Positions 26,101 through 35,647 are shown, counted from the first letter of the stretch. The stretch: 64,000 bases of DNA from Dactylosporangium vinaceum (GCF_019904175.1 NZ_CP061913.1:11346001-11410000); one strand, 5' to 3'. The notes: generated from the sequence alone by a model not told the origin. Numbers and translations are program-made.

Positions 26101-27244
26101 CCGGCTCGTCGTGGACGGCGCGGGCTTCTCGTCGACGTTCCGCACCGTCGACACCGACCCGGCAGCGGTCACGAACCTCCAGGCCAACGGCGCGAGCGCG
26201 GCGATCTCCTGGACGGCCCCCGCCATCACGGACCTGGACCAGGTGATCGTCCGGGCCGCGGCCGGCTCGGCGGCGCCGTCATCGGTGACCGCCGGGATCG
26301 GCCTGTACGCCGGTAGCGGGACGGGTTTCACGGCGGCGAACCTGACGCCGGGTACCGCGTACACCGTGCGGGCGTTCACGAAGGACCGCTCGGGCAAGGT
26401 GACGGCCGGGCCTTCGGTGTCGCTGACGGTCTCGGCGTACAAACTCCGGGTCGATTTCAACGGTGACGGGAACACCGACGTCGCCGGGATCGACGCCAAC
26501 AGCGACATCAAGCTCTACAGGGGCGACGGCACCGGCAAGCTCGTCGGCAACGACGGCTACATGTGGCCGGCCGGCGGTCTGTGGAACGGGTTCCGGCATA
26601 TCGTCGCGGCGGATTTCAACGGTGACGGCCGGGTGGACATCGCGGGAATTGACGCGAACAACGACATCAAGCTCTACACCGGCGACGGCACCGGCAAGCT
26701 CGTCGGGAACGGCTCCTACATGTGGCCGACCGGTGGGCTGTGGGGCGGGTTCAAGAAGATCTTCGCCGGAGACTTCAACAACGACGGCAAGGTCGACATC
26801 GCGGGCATCGACGCGAACAGTGACCTGAAGTACTACACCGGCGACGGCACCGGCAAGCTCGTCGGGAACGGGGCGCCGATGTGGGTGAGCGGCGGGCTGT
26901 GGGCCGGGTTCCGGCACATGGAGGCGGCCGACTTCAACAATGACGGCCGGACCGACATCGCCGGAATTGATGCGAACAACGACATCAAGGTGTACTTCGG
27001 CGACGGTGCCGGGCACCTCAACGGCATCGAGCAGCCGATGTGGCCGACCGGCGGGCTGTGGGCCGGGTTCCGGTACATCGTGGCCGGGGACTTCAACAAC
27101 GACGGCAAGGCGGACATCGCCGGGATCGACGCCAACAGCGACATCAGGTACTACACCGGCGACGGCACCGGCAAACTCGTCGGCGCCGGCAATGCGATGT
27201 GGCCGACCGGCGGGCTCTGGGCCGGGTTCAAACAGCTCACCTGA
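23177..27244 (+). CDS. Secreted S8 protease with seven-blade FG-GAP and five-blade propellers (paralog 4)
   Basis: 1355 aa. The start at 23177 is fixed by the conserved MLLRR, the GGGG of the leader and loss of the upstream ATG; the open frame to the left is only read-through of paralog 3 DNA. The catalytic triad motifs 'VVDSGVDGQHPDL', 'YGHGTMVAG' and 'GAGTSFAAPIVSG' are intact. A distinctive 'NDGDAGNATNYPAAF' insertion lies after the oxyanion Asn. Seven central loops include 'DMDGDGDGDL'. The fourth C-terminal blade is divergent ('KVYFGDGAGHLNGIEQP'), resembling blade 4 of paralog 1. It follows paralog 3 by only 80 bp. Confidence 0.9.
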   Translation: MLLRRTVAVACVLGAAALNPLGSPASAAPPAEHKLATKDFPGPGREDLAYDPHAVLVQFKPGTTAASSDRAVKSRNAQVSGTVAGARFVKVTTAGTATDLLRDLSRDPAVASASLDYRRRASTTPNDPGYTEGAQDYLNTVRLPQAWDRTTGSADQIIAVVDSGVDGQHPDLTGRVLAGYNAITGTTIAAGANSDDYGHGTMVAGIAAARTDNLEGVAGVAWNSRILPVKVLNASGEGYDSSIAAGIVWAADHGAKVVNLSLGGPGDSAVVHDAVIYATNKGALVVASAGNDGDAGNATNYPAAFPEVLAVAATDGAGKVTDFSTYGDWVDVAAPGFDIVSTGLPDGDVEYYIGAGTSFAAPIVSGVAALMRSTNPALTPAQLMATIKGTARDAGPRGLDPYYGAGVLDAYAAVGGPWAPQFPPPNPGTDEPNDVPARATPFADSIAGTIGAEGDVDWYRYDSISRRKASVRVTPAAFDASLPQHLDPVLEVYDQDLRLIGTAFNPDPAVATQVDFEIGAGPYYLAVRNHNGAADARPYTLAVTLGADAQFGPAQTVSPGSRAQSVAIGDVTGDGRDDVILATNAWSGSANNYRLFVYPQNTDGTLGAPAMYPTQLEYISTAPIAVLDANGDGRKDVALGTVPGVELFTQTAAGALTDSGLVPGTGGVQFLTAADMDGDGDGDLVASFGLGVQLLTQEPAGTFTASTVTLDAGLTEDIAVGDVDGDGRPDVVGFGHTAINVYHHTATRWIRTDHNAVQADQEHIASVAVADVTGDGRADVIAGVGAAVEVFAQTAAGGLAVPAVHRSVSGAGRVEAADFNGDGRADVMVRAGGGFGVLHQRADGSLGPIALTSGVNSDGSGPNDTAVGDVDGDNRIDVAIAAGTYGLGVIRSAAPGPAASGEQAYVRSTGVADFATGVALDARPTVTFARAVDASAVRLVHGVTGQPVAATVAFDARTGTVTVTPAAALQDNTAYRLVVDGAGFSSTFRTVDTDPAAVTNLQANGASAAISWTAPAITDLDQVIVRAAAGSAAPSSVTAGIGLYAGSGTGFTAANLTPGTAYTVRAFTKDRSGKVTAGPSVSLTVSAYKLRVDFNGDGNTDVAGIDANSDIKLYRGDGTGKLVGNDGYMWPAGGLWNGFRHIVAADFNGDGRVDIAGIDANNDIKLYTGDGTGKLVGNGSYMWPTGGLWGGFKKIFAGDFNNDGKVDIAGIDANSDLKYYTGDGTGKLVGNGAPMWVSGGLWAGFRHMEAADFNNDGRTDIAGIDANNDIKVYFGDGAGHLNGIEQPMWPTGGLWAGFRYIVAGDFNNDGKADIAGIDANSDIRYYTGDGTGKLVGAGNAMWPTGGLWAGFKQLT
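26453..27241 (+). repeat. Five tandem 159-bp propeller-blade repeats, paralog 4
   Basis: Less homogenised than paralogs 2, 3 and 5: GFRH/GFRY replaces GFKH and blade 3 ends 'MWVSGGLW'. Confidence 0.85.
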
Positions 27245-27260
27245 CGCCATAAAAGCCAGC

Positions 27261-27296
27261 AAAGCGGACCCGTGCCGATCGGTGCGGGTCCGCTTT
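27261..27296 (+). terminator. Terminator of paralog 4
   Basis: 16-bp stem with two adjacent mismatches, AAAGCGGACCCGTGCC / GGTGCGGGTCCGCTTT, loop GATC, 17 bp past the stop. Confidence 0.75.
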
Positions 27297-27325
27297 GTCG
27301 CCCGGGGTGTTCTGCCCCATTGATC

Positions 27326-27368
27326 TCTGGCACACTCGCCCTGACCCGATCACTCGATCATGGGGGTA
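27326..27368 (+). promoter_or_regulatory. Shared protease leader element, copy 5
   Basis: TCTGGCACACTC, GACCCGATCA, TCGATCATGGGGGTA; almost the same as copy 3. Confidence 0.6.
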
Positions 27369-27377
27369 ATCCTTTCC

Positions 27378-30300
27378 ATGCTGCTCCGCCGCTCGGTGGC
27401 TGTGGCGTGCCTGCTCGGTGTGGCCGCGTTGAACCCCTCCGGTTCACCCGCTGCCGCCGCACCGGCTGCCGATCACAAACTCACCCTTCAGCACCTTCCG
27501 AAACCGGACCGCTCGCACGAGTACAAAGACGCCCAGTTCGACCCGCACGCCGTGCTGGTGCAGTTCAAGCCCGACGCGTCAGCGGCGAATACGGACCGGG
27601 CCGTCAAGAGCCGAAACGCGCATCTGGCGGGTACCGTCGCCGGCACGCGCTACGCGAAGGTCACCACGCCCGGCTCGGCCACCGACCTGCTGCGCGACCT
27701 GGGCAAGGACCCCTCGGTCGCCGGCGTTTCCCTCGACTACCGGCGCACGGCCAGCACGACACCGAACGACCCCGGCTACACCTACGGCGACCAGGACTAC
27801 CTGAAGACGGTCCGCCTGCCGCAGGCGTGGGACCGCTCGATGGGCGGGGCCGACCAGGTCATCGCCGTTGTCGACTCCGGCGTCGACGGCTCCCACCCCG
27901 ACCTCGGCGGCCGGACCGTCGGCGGCTACAACGCCATCGCGAAGACCACGACGGCGGCGAGCGCCAACACCGACGACTACGGCCACGGCACGATGGTCGC
28001 CGGCATCGCCGCCGCCAACACCAACAACGGTGACGGCATCGCGGGCGCGGCCTGGAACGCGCGGATCATGTCCGTCAAGGTCCTCGACAGCCAGGGCCAC
28101 GGCTTCGACTCCGACATCGCCGCCGGCATCGTCTGGGCGGCCGACCACGGCGCGAAGATCATCAACCTGTCCCTGGGCGGTCCTGGGGACGCGACGGTGC
28201 TGCACGACGCCGTCACCTACGCCACCAACAAGGGCTCACTCCTGGTGGTCGCGGCCGGCAACACCGGGGGCAACGCCCCGCAGTACCCGGCGGCGTACCC
28301 CGAGGTGCTCACGGTCGCCGCGACCGACTGGGCCGCGAAGCTCGTCGACTTCAGCTCCTGGGGCGACTGGGTCGACGTGGCCGCGCCCGGCTTGAGCATC
28401 GTCTCGACCTACCCGGGCCAGCGGTACGCGGTCGGCGACGGCACCTCGTTCGCCGCGCCGATCGTGTCCGGCGTGGCGGCGCTCATGCGCGCCAACAACC
28501 CCGCGCTCACCCCGGCCCAGCTGATCGCCACCATCAAGGCGACGGCCCGGGACAGCGGCCCGCGCGGCCTCGACCCCTACTACGGCGCGGGCGTGCTCGA
28601 CGCGTACGCCGCCACGGGCGGCCCCTGGGCGGCGGAGTTCGCGCAGCCGTCGCTCGGCGCCGGCGAGCCGAACGACGTCCCGGCCCGGGCGACCTCGGTC
28701 ACGACCACTGCCACCGGCACCTTCGGCATCGAGGGCGACGTGGACTGGTACCGCTTCGACCCCACCGGCGAGCGCACCGTGACAGTCACCGTGACACCGC
28801 CGGCGTTCGACGCCAACCGCGGGCAGAACATGGACACGGTCCTGGCCGTGTACGACAAGGACCTCAAGCTGGTCGGCCAGGCGGACAGCCCGGACCCGGC
28901 AGTGGCCGAGCAGGTCACCCTCACCGTCGGCGCGGGCGCGTACTACGTGGCCGTCCGCAACTACAACGGTGCCGCCGACGATCGGCCCTACACGGTGGCC
29001 ATCGCCGACGCGCCGAGCACCCAGTTCCAGCCGGCGCAGTCGACCGCGACGGGCTCCTGGGCGCAGACGGTGGCGATCGGGGACGTGACGGGCGACGGCC
29101 GCAACGACGTCGTCCTCGCCACGACGTACTACTTCGACGAGATCAACGACTACAAGCTGTTCGTCTACGCGCAGAACGCCAACGGGACGTTCGCCGCTCC
29201 CGCGAAGTACTCGACGCGGCTGGCCTACGGCAACATCGCCGGCCTCGCGGTGCTCGACACGAACGGTGACGGCCGCAAGGACGTGGCGGTCGGCACCGCC
29301 GCCGGCGTGCAGATCTTCCGGCAGACGTCGACGGGCACGCTGAGCGACACCGGCCTCGTGGCCGGCACCGAGGGCGCCAGCCGGCTCGCCACGGGCGACC
29401 TGGACGGCGACGGCGACGCCGACCTGGTCGTGACCGACACGGCGGGCATCACGCTGCTCACCCAGGGAGCGGGCGGCGCGTTCACCGCATCGTCCGTCTC
29501 GGCCGAGGGCGGCCTGGAGCTCGAGGTCGGTGACGTCGACGGCGACGGCCGCAACGACGTGGTCGGCTTCATCGGCACCACCGTGAACGTCTACCACAAC
29601 ACGACGACGGGCTGGACCCGCACCAACCACGAGACCATCCACGGCGACGACTTCGCCCCGATCGCCGGCATCGAGGTCGCCGACGTGACAGGCGACAACA
29701 AGGCCGACATCATCGCCACGGTGGGCTACAACCCGCCCTCGGCCCGGGTCAACGTGTTCAAGCAGAACGCCTCGGGCGGGCTCGACACGCCCGCGGTCTA
29801 CCTCATCCCCGCGGACTCGCCCGGGCCGGTCGAGGCGGCCGACGTGAACGGCGACGGCCGCCTCGACGTCGTCACCGTGCACGGCGGCACCCAGCTGAGC
29901 GTGCTCCGGCAGAACACCGACGGCACCCTCGCCCCGGCCGTCTTCTCGCCGGTGCCGTACGCGACGCGCCTGGACGCCCAGGGTCTCGCCCTCGGTGACA
30001 TCGACGGCGACAACCGCATCGACGCGGTCATGGCCAACTACAACTCCGGGCTCGTCGTGCTCCGGGCCGGGACCGGCCCGACGCCGGGTGGGGCGCAGGC
30101 GGCGGTCCGGGCGACGGGCATCGCCGACTTCGCCACCGGGGTCGCGCTTGACGCCAAGCCCACGGTGACGTTCGCCCGGGTGGTGGACACGTCGAAGGTG
30201 AAGCTCCTCAACGGGGCCACCGGGCAGGTCGTGCCGGCCGCGGTGTCGTACAACAGCGGCACCGCCACGGCGACGGTGACGCCCTCGGCGGCGCTGCTGG

Positions 30301-31454
30301 ACAACACGCCGTACCGGCTGGTCGTCGAGGGTGAGTTCTCGTCCACGTTCCGGACGGTCGACACGGCCCCGGCCGCGGTCACCAACCTCCAGGCCAACGG
30401 CACCACAGCGGTCGTCTCCTGGACGGCTCCGGCCGTCACCGACCTGGACCAGGTAATCGTGCGGGCGGCGGCCGGTGCCACCGCTCCGGACTCGGTCACC
30501 GCCGGCTTCGGGCTGTACGCCGGCACCGGCACGAGCTTCACCGCGGCGAACCTCAAGCCCGGCGTCGCGTACACGGTGCGGGCGTTCACGCGGGACCGCT
30601 CGGGCAAGGTGACCGCGGGTCCGTCGGTGTCGTTGACCGTCAACGCGTACAAGTTGAAGGTCGACTTCAACGGTGACGGGAACACCGACGTGGCCGGGAT
30701 CGACGCGAACAGTGACATCAAGCTGTACAAGGGTGACGGCACCGGCAAGCTCGTCGGCAACGACGGGTACATGTGGCCGGCCGGTGGGTTGTGGAACGGG
30801 TTCAAGCACATCGTGGCCGCGGACTTCAACGGCGACGGGAAGGTCGACATCGCGGGTATCGACGCGAACAACGACATCAAGCTCTACACCGGCGACGGCG
30901 CCGGGAAACTCGTCGGCAACGGCTCCTACATGTGGCCGACCGGTGGGCTGTGGGGCGGGTTCAAGAAGATCGTCGCCGGGGACTTCAACAACGACGGCAA
31001 AGTCGACATCGCCGGCATCGACGCGTTCAGTGACCTGAAGCTCTACACCGGTGACGGCACGGGCAAGCTCGTCGGGAACGGCTCCTACATGTGGCCGACC
31101 GGCGGGCTGTGGAACAGCTTCAAGCACATCGAGGCGGCCGACTTCAACACCGACGGCAAGACCGACGTCACCGGCATCGACGCCAACAACGACATCAAGT
31201 ACTACACCGGCGACGGCACCGGCAAACTCGTCGGCACCGGCGCCGCGATGTGGCCGACCGGCGGCTTGTGGGCCGGGTTCAAGTGGATCGTCGCCGGGGA
31301 CTTCAACAACGACGGCAAAGCCGACATCGCCGGCATCGACGCCAACAACGACATCAAGTACTACACCGGCGACGGCACCGGCAAACTCGTCGGCAATGGT
31401 TTCCCGATGTGGCCGCAGGGCGGCCTCTGGGTGGGTTTCAAACAGCTGACCTGA
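27378..31454 (+). CDS. Secreted S8 protease with seven-blade FG-GAP and five-blade propellers (paralog 5)
   Basis: 1358 aa. Catalytic motifs 'VVDSGVDGSHPDL', 'YGHGTMVAG' and 'GDGTSFAAPIVSG' are intact. It differs from its siblings near the active site by 'DWAAKLVDFSSWGDWVD' and the shorter loop 'YPGQRYAVGDG' before the catalytic Ser, which may change specificity. Seven central loops, for instance 'GDLDGDGDADL'. The last third is almost the same as paralogs 2 and 3 even at silent positions, although the protease domain is not. The alternative in-frame ATG is at 27360. Confidence 0.9.
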   Translation: MLLRRSVAVACLLGVAALNPSGSPAAAAPAADHKLTLQHLPKPDRSHEYKDAQFDPHAVLVQFKPDASAANTDRAVKSRNAHLAGTVAGTRYAKVTTPGSATDLLRDLGKDPSVAGVSLDYRRTASTTPNDPGYTYGDQDYLKTVRLPQAWDRSMGGADQVIAVVDSGVDGSHPDLGGRTVGGYNAIAKTTTAASANTDDYGHGTMVAGIAAANTNNGDGIAGAAWNARIMSVKVLDSQGHGFDSDIAAGIVWAADHGAKIINLSLGGPGDATVLHDAVTYATNKGSLLVVAAGNTGGNAPQYPAAYPEVLTVAATDWAAKLVDFSSWGDWVDVAAPGLSIVSTYPGQRYAVGDGTSFAAPIVSGVAALMRANNPALTPAQLIATIKATARDSGPRGLDPYYGAGVLDAYAATGGPWAAEFAQPSLGAGEPNDVPARATSVTTTATGTFGIEGDVDWYRFDPTGERTVTVTVTPPAFDANRGQNMDTVLAVYDKDLKLVGQADSPDPAVAEQVTLTVGAGAYYVAVRNYNGAADDRPYTVAIADAPSTQFQPAQSTATGSWAQTVAIGDVTGDGRNDVVLATTYYFDEINDYKLFVYAQNANGTFAAPAKYSTRLAYGNIAGLAVLDTNGDGRKDVAVGTAAGVQIFRQTSTGTLSDTGLVAGTEGASRLATGDLDGDGDADLVVTDTAGITLLTQGAGGAFTASSVSAEGGLELEVGDVDGDGRNDVVGFIGTTVNVYHNTTTGWTRTNHETIHGDDFAPIAGIEVADVTGDNKADIIATVGYNPPSARVNVFKQNASGGLDTPAVYLIPADSPGPVEAADVNGDGRLDVVTVHGGTQLSVLRQNTDGTLAPAVFSPVPYATRLDAQGLALGDIDGDNRIDAVMANYNSGLVVLRAGTGPTPGGAQAAVRATGIADFATGVALDAKPTVTFARVVDTSKVKLLNGATGQVVPAAVSYNSGTATATVTPSAALLDNTPYRLVVEGEFSSTFRTVDTAPAAVTNLQANGTTAVVSWTAPAVTDLDQVIVRAAAGATAPDSVTAGFGLYAGTGTSFTAANLKPGVAYTVRAFTRDRSGKVTAGPSVSLTVNAYKLKVDFNGDGNTDVAGIDANSDIKLYKGDGTGKLVGNDGYMWPAGGLWNGFKHIVAADFNGDGKVDIAGIDANNDIKLYTGDGAGKLVGNGSYMWPTGGLWGGFKKIVAGDFNNDGKVDIAGIDAFSDLKLYTGDGTGKLVGNGSYMWPTGGLWNSFKHIEAADFNTDGKTDVTGIDANNDIKYYTGDGTGKLVGTGAAMWPTGGLWAGFKWIVAGDFNNDGKADIAGIDANNDIKYYTGDGTGKLVGNGFPMWPQGGLWVGFKQLT
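30663..31451 (+). repeat. Five tandem 159-bp propeller-blade repeats, paralog 5
   Basis: Shares the unusual 'DAFSDLK' blade 3 and 'LWNSFKHIEAA' with paralog 2, 20 kb away and inverted. Confidence 0.85.
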
Positions 31455-31476
31455 CCTTGCGTCGGTAAAGCGGATG

Positions 31477-31504
31477 CGGGCCCGTGCCAATCGGCACGGG
31501 CCCG
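31477..31504 (+). terminator. Terminator of paralog 5
   Basis: Perfect 12-bp stem CGGGCCCGTGCC / GGCACGGGCCCG, loop AATC, followed by TTTCGT. Confidence 0.8.
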
Positions 31505-31523
31505 TTTCGTGAGTAATCAAAAA

Positions 31524-31565
31524 TCTGGCAGACTCTCATTCGCCCGAACATCGATCATGGGGGTA
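31524..31565 (+). promoter_or_regulatory. Shared protease leader element, copy 6
   Basis: TCTGGCAGACTC, TTCGCCCGAACA, TCGATCATGGGGGTA, with an A-rich stretch (ATCAAAAA) just upstream that is unusual for this DNA. Confidence 0.6.
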
Positions 31566-31568
31566 TTG

Positions 31569-34500
31569 ATGCTGCTTCGCCGCATGGCGGCGGTGGCGAG
31601 CGTCCTGGCCGCGGTGACCCCGCTGGGCCCGGCCGCGTTCGCCGGACCGCCCGCCGGGGACCGGCTCGACGTGCGGAGTCTGCCGCGGCCGCAGCGCTCG
31701 TCCGGCGATCTCGGGCCGGTCTTCGACCCGCACGCGGTGCTTGTGCAGTTCAAGCCGGACGCGTCCGCGACGGCCGTGGATCGCGCGGTCAAGGGTCGCA
31801 ATGCGCAAATGGCGGGAAACGTGGCCGGCACCCGATTCGTCAAGGTGACGACCGCCGGTCCGGCCGCCGATCTCGCCCGCGAAATCGCCAAAGATCCCGC
31901 GGTTTCCGGCGTTTCCCTGAATTACCGGCGAAAAGCGAACTCGACCCCCAATGATCCGGGATATACGTTCAATGACCAGGATTACCTGAACACGGTCCGG
32001 CTCCCGCAGGCGTGGGACCGGTCGATGGGCTCGTCCGACCAGGTCATCGCCGTGGTCGACGGCGGCGTCGACGGCACCCACCCCGACCTCGTCGGCCGGG
32101 TCCTGGCCGGCTACGACGCCATCGCCAACACGGCAATCGCGGCCGGGGCCAACAGCGACGGCAACGGGCACGGCACGATGGTGGCCGGCATCGCGGGGGC
32201 GAACACCAACAACGGGGCCGGCATCACGAGCGTGGCCTGGAACGCCCGGATCATGCCGGTGAAGGTGCTCGACGCGGCAGGCAGCGGCTACGACTCGGAC
32301 ATCGCCGAGGGCGTCGCCTGGGCGGCCGACCACGGCGCGAGGATCATCAACATGTCGCTGGGCGGGCCCGGGGACTCCCAGGTGCTGCACGACGCGGTCA
32401 CCTACGCCACGAACAAGGGCGCGCTCATCGTGGCGTCGGCCGGCAACGACTTCGACGACACGGTCCAGTATCCGGCGGCCTACCCGGAGGTCTTGGCGGT
32501 CGCCGGGACCGACGCGAGCGGGAAGGTCACCGACTTCAGCTCGCGCGGCGACTGGGTCGACGTGGCCGCGCCGGCCTTCGGCATCGTCTCCACCGGCGCC
32601 GACCACGGCTACTTCAAGGGCAACGGCACCTCCTACTCGGCGCCGATCGTGGCCGGCGTGGCCGCACTCATGCGCGCGAACAACGCGGCCCTGACCCCGG
32701 CCCAGCTCATCGCCACCATCAAGGCCACGGCCCGCGACGCCGGCCCCCGCGGCCTCGACCCGTATTACGGTGCCGGGCTGCTTGACGCCTTCGCCGCCGT
32801 CGGTGGTGCCTGGGCGCCCGAGCTCCCGCTGCCCGCGCTCGGGGCCAACGAGCCAAACGACGTCCCGGCCCGGGCGACGGTGTTCACGGGCTCGGCCACC
32901 GGCACGATCGGCGTCGAGGGCGACGTCGACTGGTACCGCTTCGACTCCACCGCCGCCCAGTCGGTGAGCGTGCGCGTGACCCCGGCCGGCAACGACGTGA
33001 ACTTCGCGCAGAACCTCGACGCGCTCGTCGAGGTCTACGACCACGACCTGCGCGTGGTCGGCACGGCGAACGCCGCGACGAGCGGCGGCGTGGAGAACGT
33101 CTACGTCACGCTCGGCGTCGGCACGTACTACGTCGCCGTGCGCAACTCCAACGGCGCGGCGGACATCCGCACCTACACGGTCGCGGTGGTGGCCGTGCCG
33201 AGCACCGTCCTCGCCGACTTCTACGATCTGCCGGTGCCGGCCGGGCTCAAGACCGTGGCCGCCGGCGACGTCACCGGAGACGGGCGCACCGACGTCGTCG
33301 CGGTGACCGGCACCACCGCCCAGTCCGCCGACGCCCGGAAGCTGCTCGTCTTCGCCCAGGGCCGATACGGCGCGCTCGCCCGGCCGGCGATGTACCCGAC
33401 CCAGCTGCAGTCCACCGACGTGGGCAACGGCCTCGCGCTGCTCGACACGAACGGCGACGGCCGCCGCGACGTGGCTCTGGCCACCGCGGCCGGCGTGCAG
33501 CTCTTCCGGCAGGCGGCGGACGGCCGGCTGACCGACAACGGGCTGCTGGCCGGGACCGCCGGCGCCTGGCACCTGGCCGCGGCCGACATGGACGGCGACG
33601 GCGACACCGACCTGGTCGTGATCGGCTCCGCGGGCATCCTCCTGCTGAGCCAGGACCCGGCCGGCACCTTCACCGCGTCGACAGTGGCGACGGGCACCGC
33701 CCAGGACGAGGAGGTCGAGGTCGGTGACGTCGACGGCGACGGCCGGCCCGACATCGTCAGGCCCCGCAGCGGCGTGGTGAACGTCTTCCACAACAGCGCT
33801 TCCGGCTGGAGCCGCACCGATCACAGCCCGGCCACGACGGGCCCGGCCATCGCCGGGGTCGAGGTCGCGGACGTGACGGGCGACGGCCGGGCCGACATCG
33901 TGGCCACGATGAACGTCAACGGGGCCGGCGCGAAGGTCGACGTGTTCGCGCAGGACGGCGCCGGCGGGCTCGCGGCCGCGGTGGAGTACGCGACGGCGGC
34001 CTCGCCCATGGCCGTCGAGGCGGCCGACCTGACCGGCGACGGCCGCAGCGACGTCATCGCCGTGCACGGGTCCGGCTCGGGCAAGGTGAGCCTGCTGAGC
34101 CAGAAGGCCGACGGCACGCTCGACGCGGCCGCGGCCTTCACCACGCCGGCCGTCGGCGCCTACGACCCGCAGGGCCTGGTCCTGGCCGACGTCAACGGCG
34201 ACAACCGGCCCGACGTGGTCACGGCCGACGTGGGCCGCGGGCTGCGCGTGCTCTACGACACGGCCGGCTTCGCGCAGGGCGGCGAGACGGAGTGGGTGAA
34301 GTCGCTCGGGATCGCCGACTTCGCCACCGGGGTCGCGCTCGACGCGGTGCCGACGATCACATTCGCCCGGGCCGTCGACCCGGCGAAGGTCAAGCTCGTG
34401 AGCGGGGCCACGGGGCAGGTCGTGCCGGCCGCGGTGACCTACGACGCCGGGACCTTCACGGCGACGGTGACGCCTTCGGCCGCGCTGCTGGACAACACCG

Positions 34501-35642
34501 GCTACCGGCTGGTCGTCGAGGGTGTGTTCACGTCCACGTTCCGCACTGTCGACACGGTCCCCGCCGCGGTGACGAACCTTCAGGCCAACGGCGGGACCGC
34601 GGTGGTCTCCTGGACGGCGCCGGCCGTCACGGACCTCGACCAGGTGGTGATCCGGGCCGCGGCCGGCGCGACGGCGCCGAGTTCGGTCACCGCCGGGATC
34701 GGGCTGTACGCCGGCGCGGGGACGAGCTTCACGGCGGCGAACCTGACGCCGGGCACCGCGTACACGGTGCGGGCCTTCACCCGCGACCGCTCGGGCAAGA
34801 TCACCGCGGGGCCCTCGGCTTCGTTGACCGTCAGCGCGTACAGACAACGGGTCGATTTCAACGGGGACAGCTTCACCGACATCGCCGGCATCGACGCCAA
34901 CAACGACATCAAGCTCTACACCGGCGACGGTACGGGAAAGCTCACCAACGGCGGCGCGATGTGGGCGACCGGCGGTCTGTGGGCCGGGTTCAAACACATC
35001 GTCGCCGGAGACTTCAACAACGACGGCAAAGTGGACATCGCGGGGATCGACGCGAACAACGACATCCGGCTCTACACCGGCAACGGGACCGGCCAGCTCG
35101 TCGGCACCGGTGCCGCGATGTGGCCGACCGGCGGCCTCTGGGCCGGGTTCAAGAAGATCGTGGCCGGCGACTTCAACGGCGACGGCAAGGTCGACATCGC
35201 CGGCATCGACGCGAACAACGACCTGAAGCTGTACCTGGGCAACGGCGCCGGCAGCCTCGTCGGGCCGGGCTCGGCCATGTGGCCGACCGGCGGTTTATGG
35301 GCCGGGTTCAAGCACATCGAGGCGGCCGACTTCAACGGCGACGGCAAGGCCGACATCGCCGGAATAGACGCCAACAACGACATCAAGCTCTACACCGGCA
35401 ACGGGGCCGGGCTGCTCGTCGGCACCGGCTCGGCGATGTGGCCGACGGGCGGTCTGTGGGCCGGCTTCAAGTACATCGTGGCCGGCGACTTCACGAATGA
35501 CGGCAAGGCCGACATCGCCGGGATCGACGCCAACAACGACCTGAAGTACTACACCGGCGACGGCACCGGCCAGCTCGTCGGCTCCGGCAACGCGATGTGG
35601 CCGCCGGGCGGGATGTGGGTCGGCTTCAAGCAATTGACGTGA
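31569..35642 (+). CDS. Secreted S8 protease with seven-blade FG-GAP and five-blade propellers (paralog 6)
   Basis: 1357 aa; the most divergent long member. Signal peptide 'MLLRRMAAVASVLAAV..AFA' is closest to paralog 1. Active-site motifs read 'VVDGGVDGTHPDL', 'NGHGTMVAG' and 'GTSYSAPIVAG'; Ser is retained although its surroundings differ. Oxyanion 'ASAGNDF'. Seven central loops are present, the fourth as 'DVDGDGRPDIV'. Codon use in the propeptide region (near 31790-31970) is noticeably less GC-rich than in the siblings. GGGGGTA is the SD for ATG 31569; ATG 31557 is in frame. Convergent with paralog 7. Confidence 0.9.
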   Translation: MLLRRMAAVASVLAAVTPLGPAAFAGPPAGDRLDVRSLPRPQRSSGDLGPVFDPHAVLVQFKPDASATAVDRAVKGRNAQMAGNVAGTRFVKVTTAGPAADLAREIAKDPAVSGVSLNYRRKANSTPNDPGYTFNDQDYLNTVRLPQAWDRSMGSSDQVIAVVDGGVDGTHPDLVGRVLAGYDAIANTAIAAGANSDGNGHGTMVAGIAGANTNNGAGITSVAWNARIMPVKVLDAAGSGYDSDIAEGVAWAADHGARIINMSLGGPGDSQVLHDAVTYATNKGALIVASAGNDFDDTVQYPAAYPEVLAVAGTDASGKVTDFSSRGDWVDVAAPAFGIVSTGADHGYFKGNGTSYSAPIVAGVAALMRANNAALTPAQLIATIKATARDAGPRGLDPYYGAGLLDAFAAVGGAWAPELPLPALGANEPNDVPARATVFTGSATGTIGVEGDVDWYRFDSTAAQSVSVRVTPAGNDVNFAQNLDALVEVYDHDLRVVGTANAATSGGVENVYVTLGVGTYYVAVRNSNGAADIRTYTVAVVAVPSTVLADFYDLPVPAGLKTVAAGDVTGDGRTDVVAVTGTTAQSADARKLLVFAQGRYGALARPAMYPTQLQSTDVGNGLALLDTNGDGRRDVALATAAGVQLFRQAADGRLTDNGLLAGTAGAWHLAAADMDGDGDTDLVVIGSAGILLLSQDPAGTFTASTVATGTAQDEEVEVGDVDGDGRPDIVRPRSGVVNVFHNSASGWSRTDHSPATTGPAIAGVEVADVTGDGRADIVATMNVNGAGAKVDVFAQDGAGGLAAAVEYATAASPMAVEAADLTGDGRSDVIAVHGSGSGKVSLLSQKADGTLDAAAAFTTPAVGAYDPQGLVLADVNGDNRPDVVTADVGRGLRVLYDTAGFAQGGETEWVKSLGIADFATGVALDAVPTITFARAVDPAKVKLVSGATGQVVPAAVTYDAGTFTATVTPSAALLDNTGYRLVVEGVFTSTFRTVDTVPAAVTNLQANGGTAVVSWTAPAVTDLDQVVIRAAAGATAPSSVTAGIGLYAGAGTSFTAANLTPGTAYTVRAFTRDRSGKITAGPSASLTVSAYRQRVDFNGDSFTDIAGIDANNDIKLYTGDGTGKLTNGGAMWATGGLWAGFKHIVAGDFNNDGKVDIAGIDANNDIRLYTGNGTGQLVGTGAAMWPTGGLWAGFKKIVAGDFNGDGKVDIAGIDANNDLKLYLGNGAGSLVGPGSAMWPTGGLWAGFKHIEAADFNGDGKADIAGIDANNDIKLYTGNGAGLLVGTGSAMWPTGGLWAGFKYIVAGDFTNDGKADIAGIDANNDLKYYTGDGTGQLVGSGNAMWPPGGMWVGFKQLT
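34854..35639 (+). repeat. Five tandem propeller-blade repeats, paralog 6
   Basis: The first unit is 52 codons, one shorter, and its loop is 'DFNGDSFTD', missing one acidic/Gly pair. Several blades have 'TGNG' in place of 'TGDG'. Confidence 0.85.
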
Positions 35643-35647
35643 AGTGC

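Noticed and set aside
19488..34997. Frames of about 1100 codons on the minus strand opposite paralogs 3, 5 and 6
   Set aside because: Same cause. They rise and fall with the coding repeats of the sense genes and show no domains.
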